Below are positions 29,598 to 37,419 of a stretch of DNA of 64,000 bases, one piece after another. Location of the stretch: contig NZ_SNVV01000001.1 in the NCBI RefSeq assembly GCF_004361735.1, forward strand, positions 186,001 to 250,000. Reading direction: 5' to 3'. Positions within the stretch are counted from its first letter, which is position 1. Each line of letters opens with the position of its first letter. Source of the DNA: Azoarcus indigens. Its GTDB lineage: Bacteria; Pseudomonadota; Gammaproteobacteria; Burkholderiales; Rhodocyclaceae. The notes beneath the pieces were generated by a model. It did no database searches and was not told where the DNA came from. It saw nothing but the letters and a program-made list of their open reading frames with translations. The translations under genes were made by a program, and so were the position numbers.

Positions 29598-30391
29598 ACC
29601 AGTCCGCCGCGTTTTCCCCGCTGCACCGCCTGTGGCACAGCCGCCGTTTCCGCGGCCTGGTGCCGCCCGCCTTGCTGCTGGTGCTGTGGTGGCTGGCCAC
29701 CACGCATGAATGGGTGAGCCCGCTGGTGCTGGTGCCCTTCGGCCAGCTCTACGACGCCGCGCTGGACCCGCAGGTGTTCCATTCGCTGGCCGAGGGCATC
29801 GCCTCCACTTTCGGCCGCCTGCTGCAGGGCTACGGCATCGGCATTGGCATCGGTCTGGCGCTGGGCGTGGGCATGGGCCTGTCCAAAGCCTTCGACCGCA
29901 TCATGGGGCCCAGCTTCCACGCGGTACGGCAGGTCGCCATCCTGGCCTGGATCCCGCTGCTCACCGCCTGGTTCGGCACCGGCGACCTGTGCAAGATCGT
30001 GTTCGTCGCCATCGCCGCCGCCAAGCCGGTGGTCATGGGCGCCTTCGAGGGCGTGCGCAGCACCCCGGCGCAGCTGCTGGAGGTGGGCCGGGTGCTGGGC
30101 TTTTCCCGGCTGAAGATGCTGCGCTGGGTGATCCTGCCCTCGTCCGCGCCGGCCATCGTCACCGCGCTGCAACTGTCGCTGATCTATTCCTGGTTCGCCG
30201 CCATCGGCGCGGAGTACGTCATTGGCGTGATGTCCGGCGGCATCGGCTCGGTGGTCATGGGCGCACAGGAACACTTCCGCACCGACGTCGTGCTGCTGGG
30301 CGTGACCCTGATCGCCGCCACCGGCGTGGCCATGAACAAAGGCCTGCGCGGCCTGCCGGACTACCTGTTCCGCTGGCGCACGCGCGCTTGA
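29594..30391 (+). CDS. ABC importer permease 2 (SsuC/TauC family)
   Basis: A 265-residue permease with about six transmembrane helices and the family coupling loop (AFEGVRSTPAQLLEVGRVLGFSRLKMLRWVILPSSAPAI, about 150-190). Having two different permeases in one operon implies a heterodimeric channel. It begins in an ATGA overlap with the 74-residue ORF. It is followed 209 bases later by the binding-protein gene. Confidence 0.88.
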   Translation: MNQSAAFSPLHRLWHSRRFRGLVPPALLLVLWWLATTHEWVSPLVLVPFGQLYDAALDPQVFHSLAEGIASTFGRLLQGYGIGIGIGLALGVGMGLSKAFDRIMGPSFHAVRQVAILAWIPLLTAWFGTGDLCKIVFVAIAAAKPVVMGAFEGVRSTPAQLLEVGRVLGFSRLKMLRWVILPSSAPAIVTALQLSLIYSWFAAIGAEYVIGVMSGGIGSVVMGAQEHFRTDVVLLGVTLIAATGVAMNKGLRGLPDYLFRWRTRA

Positions 30392-30493
30392 ACATGCCGG
30401 GCGGAACGGCACACGGGCCTTGCCTTCTCCGGCACGCGCGCGGCGCCGGCTGGCGGCGCTTCGATCCGATCACCACGCCGCCACCGGCCTGAC

Positions 30494-30549
30494 TTCCCGT
30501 TTTCCCTTCCCGTTTTCCCTTCCCGTTTTCCCTTCCCGCTTTCCCTTCC
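30494..30549. repeat. Four 13-bp pyrimidine tandem repeats
   Basis: Four copies of a CCCGTTTTCCCTT unit (the last with one change) form an all-pyrimidine-like tract just ahead of the binding-protein gene. Such a tract can vary in length and could tune expression of the binding protein; that is inference. Confidence 0.85.
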
Positions 30550-30600
30550 CACTGCCGTCCCCCGACGGACCTCCCCTTCCCCCAGCCACGGAAACTCCCG

Positions 30601-31680
30601 ATGAAACGCGTCAGCTCCCTCTACCGCCGCGGCCTGCTGCTCCTGCTCGCCGCCCTGCTCCCCGCTGCCGCCAGCGCCGCAGCCAACACCAGCGATGTGC
30701 CGGACAAGATCGTGTTCGGCGAGGTCGGCGGCACCAACGTCACCACCACCGGTGGCAAGCCGGTCAGCGTCGGCCTGGTCGCGCTGAGTGAGCACCTGGG
30801 CTACTTCGAGCAGGAATTCGGCAAGAACGGGCCGAAGATCGAGCAGATCTTCTTCGCCGGCACCGGCCCGGCGCAGAACGAGGCGCTGGCCCAGGGCTCC
30901 ATCGACTTCGGCACCTACGGCGGCGTGCCCAACGTCATCGGCCTCGCCGGCGGCATTCCGGCGCACATCGTCCTCACCCGCCGCGCCACCGGCTCCGGCA
31001 CCTACTATCTGGCGGTGCAGTCCGGCTCGTCCTACAAGACGGTCGCCGATCTGAAAGGCAAGCGCATCACCGTGCAGAAGGGCACCAACCCCTATCGCTC
31101 GCTGATCCAGCTGCTGGAATCCAAGGGCCTGCAGGAGAAGGATGTGACGCTGGTGAACCTGCAGGGCGCCGAAGCGCTGGTGGCCTTCAACGCCGGCGCG
31201 GTGGACGCGGTGTTCGGCGGGGTGAACCTGCTGATCCTGCGCGACCAGGGCAAGCTGCGCGTGCTCGACGGCACCCGCGACTTCGCCAACGACAACAGCC
31301 AGAGCGGCATGCTGGTTTCCAGCAAGTTCGAGAAGGCCCACCCGGACACCGTCCGCCGGGTGGTGAAGGTGCTGCTGCGCACCGCCCACTGGGCCTCGGA
31401 AGAACAGAACCGCGAAACCCTGCTGCGCTTCGTCGCCGAACGCAGCGTGGGCTACCAGTACGTCAAGGAAGACTACGAAGGCTCGCTGAAGGCGCGCTTC
31501 AACCCGCTGGTGGACGAAACCTCGGTGGCCGCCTACGACGAGCTGGTGAAGTTCGCGGTGAAGCACAAGCTGATCCGCAAGGGCGCCGACGAGCAGACCA
31601 TACGCAGCTGGTTCAAGCCGGAGTATCAACAGGCGGCGGTGAAGGAGCTGAAGCTGGAGGGGTACTGGACGGCGGAGTGA
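30601..31680 (+). CDS. Sulfonate/nitrate/taurine-type ABC substrate-binding protein
   Basis: A 359-residue periplasmic protein with a signal peptide (cleavage near ASA-AA, about residue 24). It has the SsuA/TauA fold: AGTGPAQNEALAQGSIDFGTYGGVPNVIGLAGGIPAHIVL (about 95-135) is the conserved core, followed by VADLKGKRITVQKGTNPYRSL (about 147-167). It completes the importer with permeases 1 and 2. The relatives bind aliphatic sulfonates, taurine or similar anions, but binding residues cannot be assigned here, so the ligand is open. Confidence 0.88.
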   Translation: MKRVSSLYRRGLLLLLAALLPAAASAAANTSDVPDKIVFGEVGGTNVTTTGGKPVSVGLVALSEHLGYFEQEFGKNGPKIEQIFFAGTGPAQNEALAQGSIDFGTYGGVPNVIGLAGGIPAHIVLTRRATGSGTYYLAVQSGSSYKTVADLKGKRITVQKGTNPYRSLIQLLESKGLQEKDVTLVNLQGAEALVAFNAGAVDAVFGGVNLLILRDQGKLRVLDGTRDFANDNSQSGMLVSSKFEKAHPDTVRRVVKVLLRTAHWASEEQNRETLLRFVAERSVGYQYVKEDYEGSLKARFNPLVDETSVAAYDELVKFAVKHKLIRKGADEQTIRSWFKPEYQQAAVKELKLEGYWTAE

Positions 31681-31719
31681 GGAAAGGCAAGCCGCTCCCC
31701 CTGGGCGGCAGCGACGGAA

Positions 31720-31747
31720 GCCATCGGCGCCAGCCGGTGGCTTTTTT
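31720..31747 (+). terminator. Rho-independent terminator
   Basis: Stem GCCATCGG/CCGGTGGC (one T-G pair, 31720-31741) is followed by six T. It lies 40 bases after the binding-protein gene and closes the importer operon. Confidence 0.85.
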
Positions 31748-31783
31748 GTTGCCGACCGTCCAGACCCACCAACTGGACGCTCA

Positions 31784-31800
31784 TATCCATACTATGGATA
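31784..31800. promoter_or_regulatory. 17-bp palindromic operator of the toxin-antitoxin operon
   Basis: TATCCATA-C-TATGGATA is a perfect inverted repeat 34 bases before parD. ParD-type ribbon-helix-helix antitoxins normally repress their own operon at such sites. Confidence 0.65.
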
Positions 31801-31833
31801 CTTCCCGGATCTGAAGCGCCAAGGAGCTCCGCC

Positions 31834-32121
31834 ATGACCATGCACATCAATCTCTCGCCGGAGATGGAGAATTTCATCAAGGGCAAGGTCGCCAGCGGTT
31901 TCTATGGCAGCGCCACCGAGGTCATCCGCGACGCGATCCGGCGCATGCAGGCCGAGGAATCCCGGGTGCAGGCCTGGCACGCCGCGATCCAGCAAGGCGA
32001 TGCCGAACTGGACCGTGGCGAGGGCATCCCCTACACCGCGGATACCTTGGACGACATCACCGCGACAGCCATCAAGAGCCTACGCAGCGGCAAGCGGATG
32101 GACCCGGATGTCCTCCCCTGA
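31834..32121 (+). CDS. parD: ParD-type antitoxin
   Basis: A 95-residue antitoxin. The N-terminal ribbon-helix-helix (MHINLSPEMENFIKGKVASGFYGSATEVIRDAIRRMQ, about 3-42) binds DNA, and the acidic C-terminal half wraps the toxin. AAGGAG precedes the ATG. It overlaps the toxin gene by 14 bases, the normal antitoxin-first order. A perfect palindrome lies just upstream. Confidence 0.92.
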   Translation: MTMHINLSPEMENFIKGKVASGFYGSATEVIRDAIRRMQAEESRVQAWHAAIQQGDAELDRGEGIPYTADTLDDITATAIKSLRSGKRMDPDVLP

Positions 32122-32416
32122 AGCACCGCGCAGGATCGCCCTTTCACCGCGGGCGAAACAGGACTTCATCGACATCCTGCGCTACACCGGCGAAACCTGG
32201 GGACAGGAACAGCTGCATGCCTACCGGAACAAGCTCGACGGCGCCCTTCAGCGGATCGCCCGCAATCCCTCGATAGGAAACCGCGCCCCCGAACTGCCCG
32301 AAACCCACAGGCTGTATTTCGCCGGTTCGCACGTCATCGTTTATCGCGCTCAGGATTCGTCGATCGCGCTGGTGCGCATCCTTCATCAGCGCATGAGCCT
32401 GACAAGGCACCTCTAG
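32108..32416 (+). CDS. parE: ParE/RelE-family toxin
   Basis: A 102-residue toxin of the RelE/ParE superfamily: IALSPRAKQDFIDILRYTGETWG (about 9-31), the central RNPSIGNRAPEL, and the C-terminal VIVYRAQDSSIALVRILHQRM. This pattern matches ParE-type gyrase poisons more than RelE ribonucleases. It is co-translated with parD. The pair is a complete, apparently intact module. Confidence 0.9.
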   Translation: MSSPEAPRRIALSPRAKQDFIDILRYTGETWGQEQLHAYRNKLDGALQRIARNPSIGNRAPELPETHRLYFAGSHVIVYRAQDSSIALVRILHQRMSLTRHL

Positions 32417-32492
32417 CTCGGAAAGCAGTGCCCTGGCGCCGGCAGCACCTGCCTATCCCGCCGGAGGACACGCCCACCTGAACAGGAGGAAA

Positions 32493-32528
32493 GCCGCCGG
32501 GCAGCAAGCGACACTGCTGCCCGGCGGC
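32493..32528. terminator. Bidirectional terminator hairpin
   Basis: Perfect 14-bp stem (GCCGCCGGGCAGCA with its complement at 32515-32528) and an 8-base loop. On the minus strand it is followed by TTTCC. It separates the toxin gene from the convergent flavoprotein gene. Confidence 0.6.
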
Positions 32529-32641
32529 TGTTCGTTCATGCCAGTCCACTCCAGATGATGAAGGCCCGATGCAATCCGTGTCCGGCTTGAAAACCCTTGT
32601 CCATCAGGCACTGCTGCATCATCAGGGTGTGGAAGCGGTAC

Positions 32642-34291
32642 TCAAGCCGGCACCGCCTCCTCCGCCACCGCCCGCAAGGGCTCCCGCGACACCCGGATTT
32701 CGTCCAGCCCTTCGACCAGGATGCGGTCCCGCTGCGCTGGATCGGCTTGCGGATGCTCCTGCAGCCGGTGCAGGCCGCGTGTCTCGGTGCGCTGGCGGGC
32801 GGCGCGGTAGATCCAGCGGGCGCCGGCGAGCAGCGCTGCGGTTTCGCGCGCTTCCACCACCTCGCGCACGCTGCCGCCGAGCAGGCTGTGGCGGTGCTGG
32901 CCCCACAGGCCGTCGAGGCGCTGCAGCGAGGCCTGCATGCCGCCCAGGCTGCGGAACACGTTCTTCTCGATGGGCAGGATTTCCGCCTGCACCGCGGCGC
33001 GCAGCTCACGCACCTGCGCTATTCCGTTCGCAGCGCCCGGCGCGCGCAGGCCCAGGCCACCGAGGCCGACCGCCGGCCGCTGGCGCACCGCGGCGCCCGG
33101 TCCGGCGGCGAAGGCGGCGGCGGCGGCGCCCGCCCACTCGCCGGAGGCCAGGCACCAGGCCACCGCCGGGCCGGCGCCGCTCATCTGCGCGCCAGTCATG
33201 TGAGTGCGGTCGGTGACGTCGCCGGCGGCATAGAGGCCGGGCACGTCGGTGGCGCCCTCGCCATCCACCACCAGGCCGCCGACGCCGCGCACATGGCCTT
33301 CGTAGAGCAGGCCCAGCGGGAACTTGTCCTTGAAGGGGTCGATGCCGGCGCGCTCGAAGAACTGGAACAGGTTGGCGGTGCGGCGGGCGAAGCGCGGCAT
33401 CTCCGCGTTGCCGCGGTTGATGGTGGCGTAGGCGGCGCCGGTCTCCATCACCGCGCGGGCCACGTCCGGCACCGCGCCCCAGCCGTTCTCCGGCAGTTCG
33501 CGGCCGGCGCCGTCGTAGAAGGTGGCGCTGCCGTACCAGAAGCCCTTGGTGGTCTGGCTGCCGGCCGGGGTGATGCCGTAGTGGCCGCTGAACTCCACCG
33601 CCACCAGCCGGGCGCCGGCCTCGACGCCGAACAGGTGGCCGTCGCCGGTGACGCCGTTGGTGCCCATGGCGCCGGAACGGAAAGCGTTGCCGCCGGTGGC
33701 GAGGATCACCGCGCCGGCGCGCACCGCCCAGCTCTCCTCGCTCTGGCGGTTCACCCCGGCAGCGCCGGTGACGATGCCGTCGCTGGCGAGCAGCTCCAGC
33801 GCCGGGCTGTGATCCAGGATGCGCACGCCGGCCTTGAGCAGCGCGGTGCGCAGGAAGTGCAGCGAGTACGGGCCGTTGAAGCTGGTGAGGCGGGGCTCAC
33901 CGCCGAAGGGGTTGCCGCCCGGACGGCCGGGGTTGGGCTCGAAGCCCATCTCCTTCAGCCGCAGGCCGATGCGGTAGGTTTCGTCATACACCATGCGGGC
34001 GAGGCCGAGATCGTCCAGCCCGGCGGCGGCCTCGCGGCGGCCATGGAGCACCTTGTGGTTGTGCTCCTCCTTGCCCGGCACGGTATGCGCGCCACCGGCG
34101 GTGGCGGCGGCGACCACGCCGGCGGTGCCGACATAGCCCTTCTCGGCCAGGACCACGCTGGCGCCGGCGCGGCGCGCGGCCAGCGCCGCCCAACAGCCGG
34201 TGAGACTGCCGCCGATGACGAGTACATCAGTGCTGAGGTGGAGGTTGTGGCTGTCGCCGCCCACCTCCTGCTGTTGCGGATAGAAGCTCAT
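32642..34291 (-). CDS. FAD-dependent oxidoreductase, AprA-like (copy 3)
   Basis: A 549-residue flavoprotein. FAD fingerprint GGSLTG at residues 27-32, again with serine for the third glycine as in copy 2. Also visible are AEKGYVGTAGVVAAA, LATGGNAFRSG, LYAAGDVTDRTHMTGAQMSG, and the C-terminal ARWIYRAARQRTETRGLHRL. The DNA of its 3-prime part is nearly identical to copy 2 over short stretches, pointing to duplication. I chose the ATG at 34291; the longer upstream frame is a shadow of the ferredoxin gene. The ferredoxin gene precedes it by 17 bases. Confidence 0.85.
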   Translation of the reverse strand: MSFYPQQQEVGGDSHNLHLSTDVLVIGGSLTGCWAALAARRAGASVVLAEKGYVGTAGVVAAATAGGAHTVPGKEEHNHKVLHGRREAAAGLDDLGLARMVYDETYRIGLRLKEMGFEPNPGRPGGNPFGGEPRLTSFNGPYSLHFLRTALLKAGVRILDHSPALELLASDGIVTGAAGVNRQSEESWAVRAGAVILATGGNAFRSGAMGTNGVTGDGHLFGVEAGARLVAVEFSGHYGITPAGSQTTKGFWYGSATFYDGAGRELPENGWGAVPDVARAVMETGAAYATINRGNAEMPRFARRTANLFQFFERAGIDPFKDKFPLGLLYEGHVRGVGGLVVDGEGATDVPGLYAAGDVTDRTHMTGAQMSGAGPAVAWCLASGEWAGAAAAAFAAGPGAAVRQRPAVGLGGLGLRAPGAANGIAQVRELRAAVQAEILPIEKNVFRSLGGMQASLQRLDGLWGQHRHSLLGGSVREVVEARETAALLAGARWIYRAARQRTETRGLHRLQEHPQADPAQRDRILVEGLDEIRVSREPLRAVAEEAVPA

Positions 34292-34308
34292 GCTGTGGTT
34301 TTCCCTGT

Positions 34309-34596
34309 TCAGGCGCGGCGCGCGCCCGGCGCCCAGCCGATGGTGCGCACATAGCTGCCGATGAAGCCGCGCGCTTCCAGCTCGTCGGCGGAGAGGCCGG
34401 ATTCCGGCGTGGAATAAGGCGACACGTAGAGCGCCTCGGTGGGGCAATACACCTCGCACAGGAAACAGGTATGGCAGTCGGCCTGGCGGCCTATCGCCGG
34501 CAGGTCGCCGGGCACGGCCTCGAAAACTTCGTTCGGGCAGACCTGCACGCACTTGTCGCAGCGGATGCAGCGATCATCAAGTATCAGTTCGATCAT
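34309..34596 (-). CDS. 2x[4Fe-4S] ferredoxin, AprB-like (copy 3)
   Basis: A 95-residue ferredoxin, the shortest of the four. The cluster motifs are CIRCDKCVQVCP and CHTCFLCEVYCP, all eight cysteines present. The tail holds only the shared FIGSYVRTIGW motif and ends soon after. The start is the ATG at 34596, aligning MIELILDDRC with the paralogues. It is followed directly by its flavoprotein and preceded by a sigma-54 promoter. Confidence 0.88.
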   Translation of the reverse strand: MIELILDDRCIRCDKCVQVCPNEVFEAVPGDLPAIGRQADCHTCFLCEVYCPTEALYVSPYSTPESGLSADELEARGFIGSYVRTIGWAPGARRA

Positions 34597-34669
34597 CGGC
34601 GGGAGAGAACGGCGCCGCGCTGGAAGCCGCCGGGATGGCCCTTCGACAGACGCGGTTTCCCGAGCGGTC

Positions 34670-34685
34670 AGCCAGAACCATGCCA
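34670..34685 (-). promoter_or_regulatory. Sigma-54 promoter, ferredoxin/flavoprotein pair 3
   Basis: Minus-strand TGGCATGGTTCTGGCT has GG-N10-GC and matches 10 of 12 defined positions. The predicted start is about 34659, 63 bases before the ferredoxin ATG. Confidence 0.78.
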
Positions 34686-34757
34686 TCCCGCAGAATCAAG
34701 GAGTTGGCCTCATCCCAGCTACCGAGGTGATGAGTACGCAGCAGTTTCGCGCCGCGG

Positions 34758-34775
34758 CTGCTCCGGATTCAGCAG
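34758..34775. promoter_or_regulatory. Candidate sigma-54 activator site for pair 3
   Basis: CTGCTC-CGGATT-CAGCAG has one mismatch to the shared dyad and is centred about 108 bp upstream of the predicted pair 3 start. Confidence 0.5.
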
Positions 34776-34866
34776 CTGGCCGACAGGGCCACGGCACCCG
34801 CCCTTGCAGCGCGCTTTCCCCGCCCTTTCACCGGCTACTCCATAAGCAACACTTCCATGCTTGGAA

Positions 34867-34884
34867 CTGCTGCCGAAGCAGCAG
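34867..34884. promoter_or_regulatory. Candidate sigma-54 activator site for pair 4
   Basis: CTGCTG-CCGAAG-CAGCAG is a full-score dyad, centred about 146 bp upstream of the predicted pair 4 start. It lies between the two divergent flavoprotein operons and could serve both. Confidence 0.6.
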
Positions 34885-34993
34885 CACCGCATGCCGCAGC
34901 GAACCGGTGTGCGCCACATCCGGGGTGGAGCACAGAACACAAGCCACTGATTCAAATAAGCAATTCAAGCGCCATCTGCTGCAGAAACACGCC

Positions 34994-35010
34994 CTGGCAG
35001 GCTTTATGCG
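34994..35010 (+). promoter_or_regulatory. Sigma-54 promoter, flavoprotein/ferredoxin pair 4
   Basis: CTGGCAGGCTTTATGCG keeps GG-N10-GC and matches 9 of 12 defined positions. The predicted start is about 35021, 80 bases before the ATG. Confidence 0.65.
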
Positions 35011-35100
35011 TTTTGTCCCGGACTTTCCGCCCGCAGCGGAGAGACGACAAGGCCCCGCCCCTCCAACCGAACTGTTCGCAAGAACGATGGGAGCAAGTAG

Positions 35101-36759
35101 ATGGCAAACAGCAACATCGTGGATTTCCCCGCGCCCTCCGCGCAGGAGAGTTTCGACATCAACCTGGTGGCCGACGTACTCATCATCGGCGGCGGTCCGG
35201 CCGGTGCCTGGGCCGGCCTTGCCGCCGCCCGCGCCGGCGCCCGCGTGGTCGTGGCCGAAAAGGGCTACCTCGGCACCTCGGGCGCGCAGGCGGCGGCCGG
35301 CACCGGCGCCTACTACATCAAGCCGGACGATCCGCAGCACCGCGAAGGCATGGTCAATTCCCGCCTGCCCATCGCCTTCGGCTTCGCCGAAACCGAGTGG
35401 ATCGCCAAGGTGTATGACCAGAGCTTCATCAACCAGGATCTGATGTCGCGCTGGGGCTATGCCTTCCCCCGCACCCAGGACGGCAAGCAGGAGCGCTGGG
35501 GCGGCCTGCGCGCCGGCGACGCGGTGCTGTTCCTGCGCAAGCAGCTGGAGCAGCACGGGGTGACCATCCTCGACCACAGCCCGGCGCTGGAACTGCTGCT
35601 GGCCGACGGCGCCGCCGCCGGCGCCACCGGCTGGAACCGCCGCACCGGCAAGCGCTGGCAGGTGCGCGCCGGCGCGGTGGTGCTGGCCACCGGCGGCACC
35701 GCCTTCCGCTCCGGCATCGCCGGCGGCAACAACAACACCGGCGACGGCTACCTGCTGGCGGTGGAGGCCGGCGCCCAGCTCTCCGGCATGGAGTTCAGCG
35801 GCCAGTACGGCATCGTGCCCAAGGGCAGCGCCTGCTCCAAGACAGCGGTATATGGCTCGGCCACCCTCACCGACGCCCACGGCCAGGTGGTGAGCCGCGG
35901 CAAGGGCACCACCATCGCCGAGATCCAGACCGGCCACCTCTACTGCAAGCTGGACAAGTACGACGACATCGGCCGCCAGCGCATCCAGGCCGGCCAGCCG
36001 ATGACCTTCCAGTACTTCAAGCGCCACCTGCACATCGACCCCTTCACCCAGGAATACGAGGTGGAGCACATCCTGGAAGGCACCATACGCGCCTCCGGCG
36101 GCATCGAAGTGGGCGACGGCGCCACCACCACCGTGCCCGGCCTGTTCGCCGCCGGCGACACCACCTCGCGGGAAAAGCTGGTGGGCGCCAACCAGTCCGG
36201 CGCCGGCCCGGCCACCGCCTGGGCGCTGGCTTCCGGCTCCTGGGCCGGCCATTCGGCCACGCTGTTCGCGCGCAAGTACGGCGCCGACGCCGCCACCCGC
36301 AAGGTGAGCTACGCCGGCACCGCCGGGCTGCGGCCGAGCGAGCAGGCCCGCGCCGATCTGGATGTGAACGCGCTGATCGCCGGCGTGCAGGAGGAAGTGC
36401 TGCCGGTGGCCAAGTTCTACCGCCGTGACGGCAAGGTGATGAGCGCCGCGCTGGAGAAGCTGGACGGCCTGTGGCGGGATGCCCGCGGCAGCCTGGCCGG
36501 CAACGGCGGCCTGCGGGGCGCCGACTACGCCCGCTCGGTGGTGCGCGCCCGCGAGGCGGCCGCGCTGATCGCCGCCGCGCGCTGGATCTTCGCCAGCGCG
36601 CTGGAGCGCAAGGAGAGCCGCGGCCTGCAGCGCCGCGCCGACTACCCGGTGATCGACGAGAAGCAGTACAGCCACGTCATCGCCGGCGGGCTGGACCAGG
36701 TGTGGGTAAAGCGCAAGCCCGTCTCCAGCAACGCCCACCTGCATGCGAGGGCCTCATGA
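35101..36759 (+). CDS. FAD-dependent oxidoreductase, AprA-like (copy 4)
   Basis: A 552-residue flavoprotein with the canonical FAD fingerprint GGGPAG (residues 30-35), AEKGYLGTSGAQAAAG, LATGGTAFRSG, LFAAGDTTSREKLVGANQSG, and the C-terminal ARWIFASALERKESRGLQRR. Like copy 1 it precedes its ferredoxin and has the intact glycine motif, so copies 1 and 4 form one subgroup and copies 2 and 3 another. The stop overlaps the ferredoxin start (ATGA). No export signal is seen. The likely role is two-electron redox chemistry on an unknown cytoplasmic substrate. Confidence 0.86.
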   Translation: MANSNIVDFPAPSAQESFDINLVADVLIIGGGPAGAWAGLAAARAGARVVVAEKGYLGTSGAQAAAGTGAYYIKPDDPQHREGMVNSRLPIAFGFAETEWIAKVYDQSFINQDLMSRWGYAFPRTQDGKQERWGGLRAGDAVLFLRKQLEQHGVTILDHSPALELLLADGAAAGATGWNRRTGKRWQVRAGAVVLATGGTAFRSGIAGGNNNTGDGYLLAVEAGAQLSGMEFSGQYGIVPKGSACSKTAVYGSATLTDAHGQVVSRGKGTTIAEIQTGHLYCKLDKYDDIGRQRIQAGQPMTFQYFKRHLHIDPFTQEYEVEHILEGTIRASGGIEVGDGATTTVPGLFAAGDTTSREKLVGANQSGAGPATAWALASGSWAGHSATLFARKYGADAATRKVSYAGTAGLRPSEQARADLDVNALIAGVQEEVLPVAKFYRRDGKVMSAALEKLDGLWRDARGSLAGNGGLRGADYARSVVRAREAAALIAAARWIFASALERKESRGLQRRADYPVIDEKQYSHVIAGGLDQVWVKRKPVSSNAHLHARAS

Positions 36760-37208
36760 TCGAGTACGTGTTCGAGGACCGCTGCACCGGCTGCGGCAAA
36801 TGCGAGGAGCTCTGCCCCACCGGCACCTTCGACCTGCGCGCCGACGGCGTGCCGGTGATCGCCCGCCAGGCGGAATGCCACACCTGCTACCTGTGCGAGG
36901 CCCACTGCCCCGCCGACGCGCTCTACGTCGGCCCGCTGCGCACGCCGCAGCCCACCAGCCGGGAGGAAATCCTGGCGCTGGACGTGCTCGGCAACTTCCG
37001 CCGCGCGCTGGGCTTCGATCGCCATGAACCCGGCAGCTACTGTTACGCCGGCAACGAGGACAGCCGCTACGCCCCCGAGGGCAGCCGGACGCAGCAGAAC
37101 CCCAACAGTCCGGATGCGGCCATCTACGCCAGCCTCGCCATCGCCCGCGAACGCGGCCTGATCGAGGTGCACCAGCGCCCGCCGATCACGAACGAGATCG
37201 TTCCGTGA
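36756..37208 (+). CDS. 2x[4Fe-4S] ferredoxin, AprB-like (copy 4), long tail
   Basis: A 150-residue ferredoxin with motifs CTGCGKCEELCP and CHTCYLCEAHCP. After the shared LGNFRRALGFDRHEPG motif it has an extra roughly 55-residue extension (with NPNSPDAAIYASLAIARERGLIEVH), the longest of the four. It is translationally coupled to copy 4 of the flavoprotein by ATGA. A TonB receptor gene follows 211 bases later on the same strand and may share the message. Confidence 0.88.
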   Translation: MIEYVFEDRCTGCGKCEELCPTGTFDLRADGVPVIARQAECHTCYLCEAHCPADALYVGPLRTPQPTSREEILALDVLGNFRRALGFDRHEPGSYCYAGNEDSRYAPEGSRTQQNPNSPDAAIYASLAIARERGLIEVHQRPPITNEIVP

Positions 37209-37419
37209 GGCAGCGCCCGGCGGCACGGGCGGCGATGCCCTGAGCCTCCGCGCCGGCTGCGGCCGGCGCTCTCCCAAAACCCCAGACGGCACGTCCGGGC
37301 CTGCCCTCGGCGGCAGGCCCAGGACCTCTGCTGCCCGTGTTTCCGCATGTTCTTCCCAAAACACAAAAGCCCGCACGCATAAAACCCGCTCCCCACCCCC
37401 GACAAGGATTTTCACCACC

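Noticed and set aside
37209..37419. Own promoter or cobalamin riboswitch for TonB receptor 2
   Set aside because: No sigma-54 match with correct spacing and no conserved B12-box or riboswitch core was seen; only a GGGCCTGCC hairpin (37297-37320) without a T-run.
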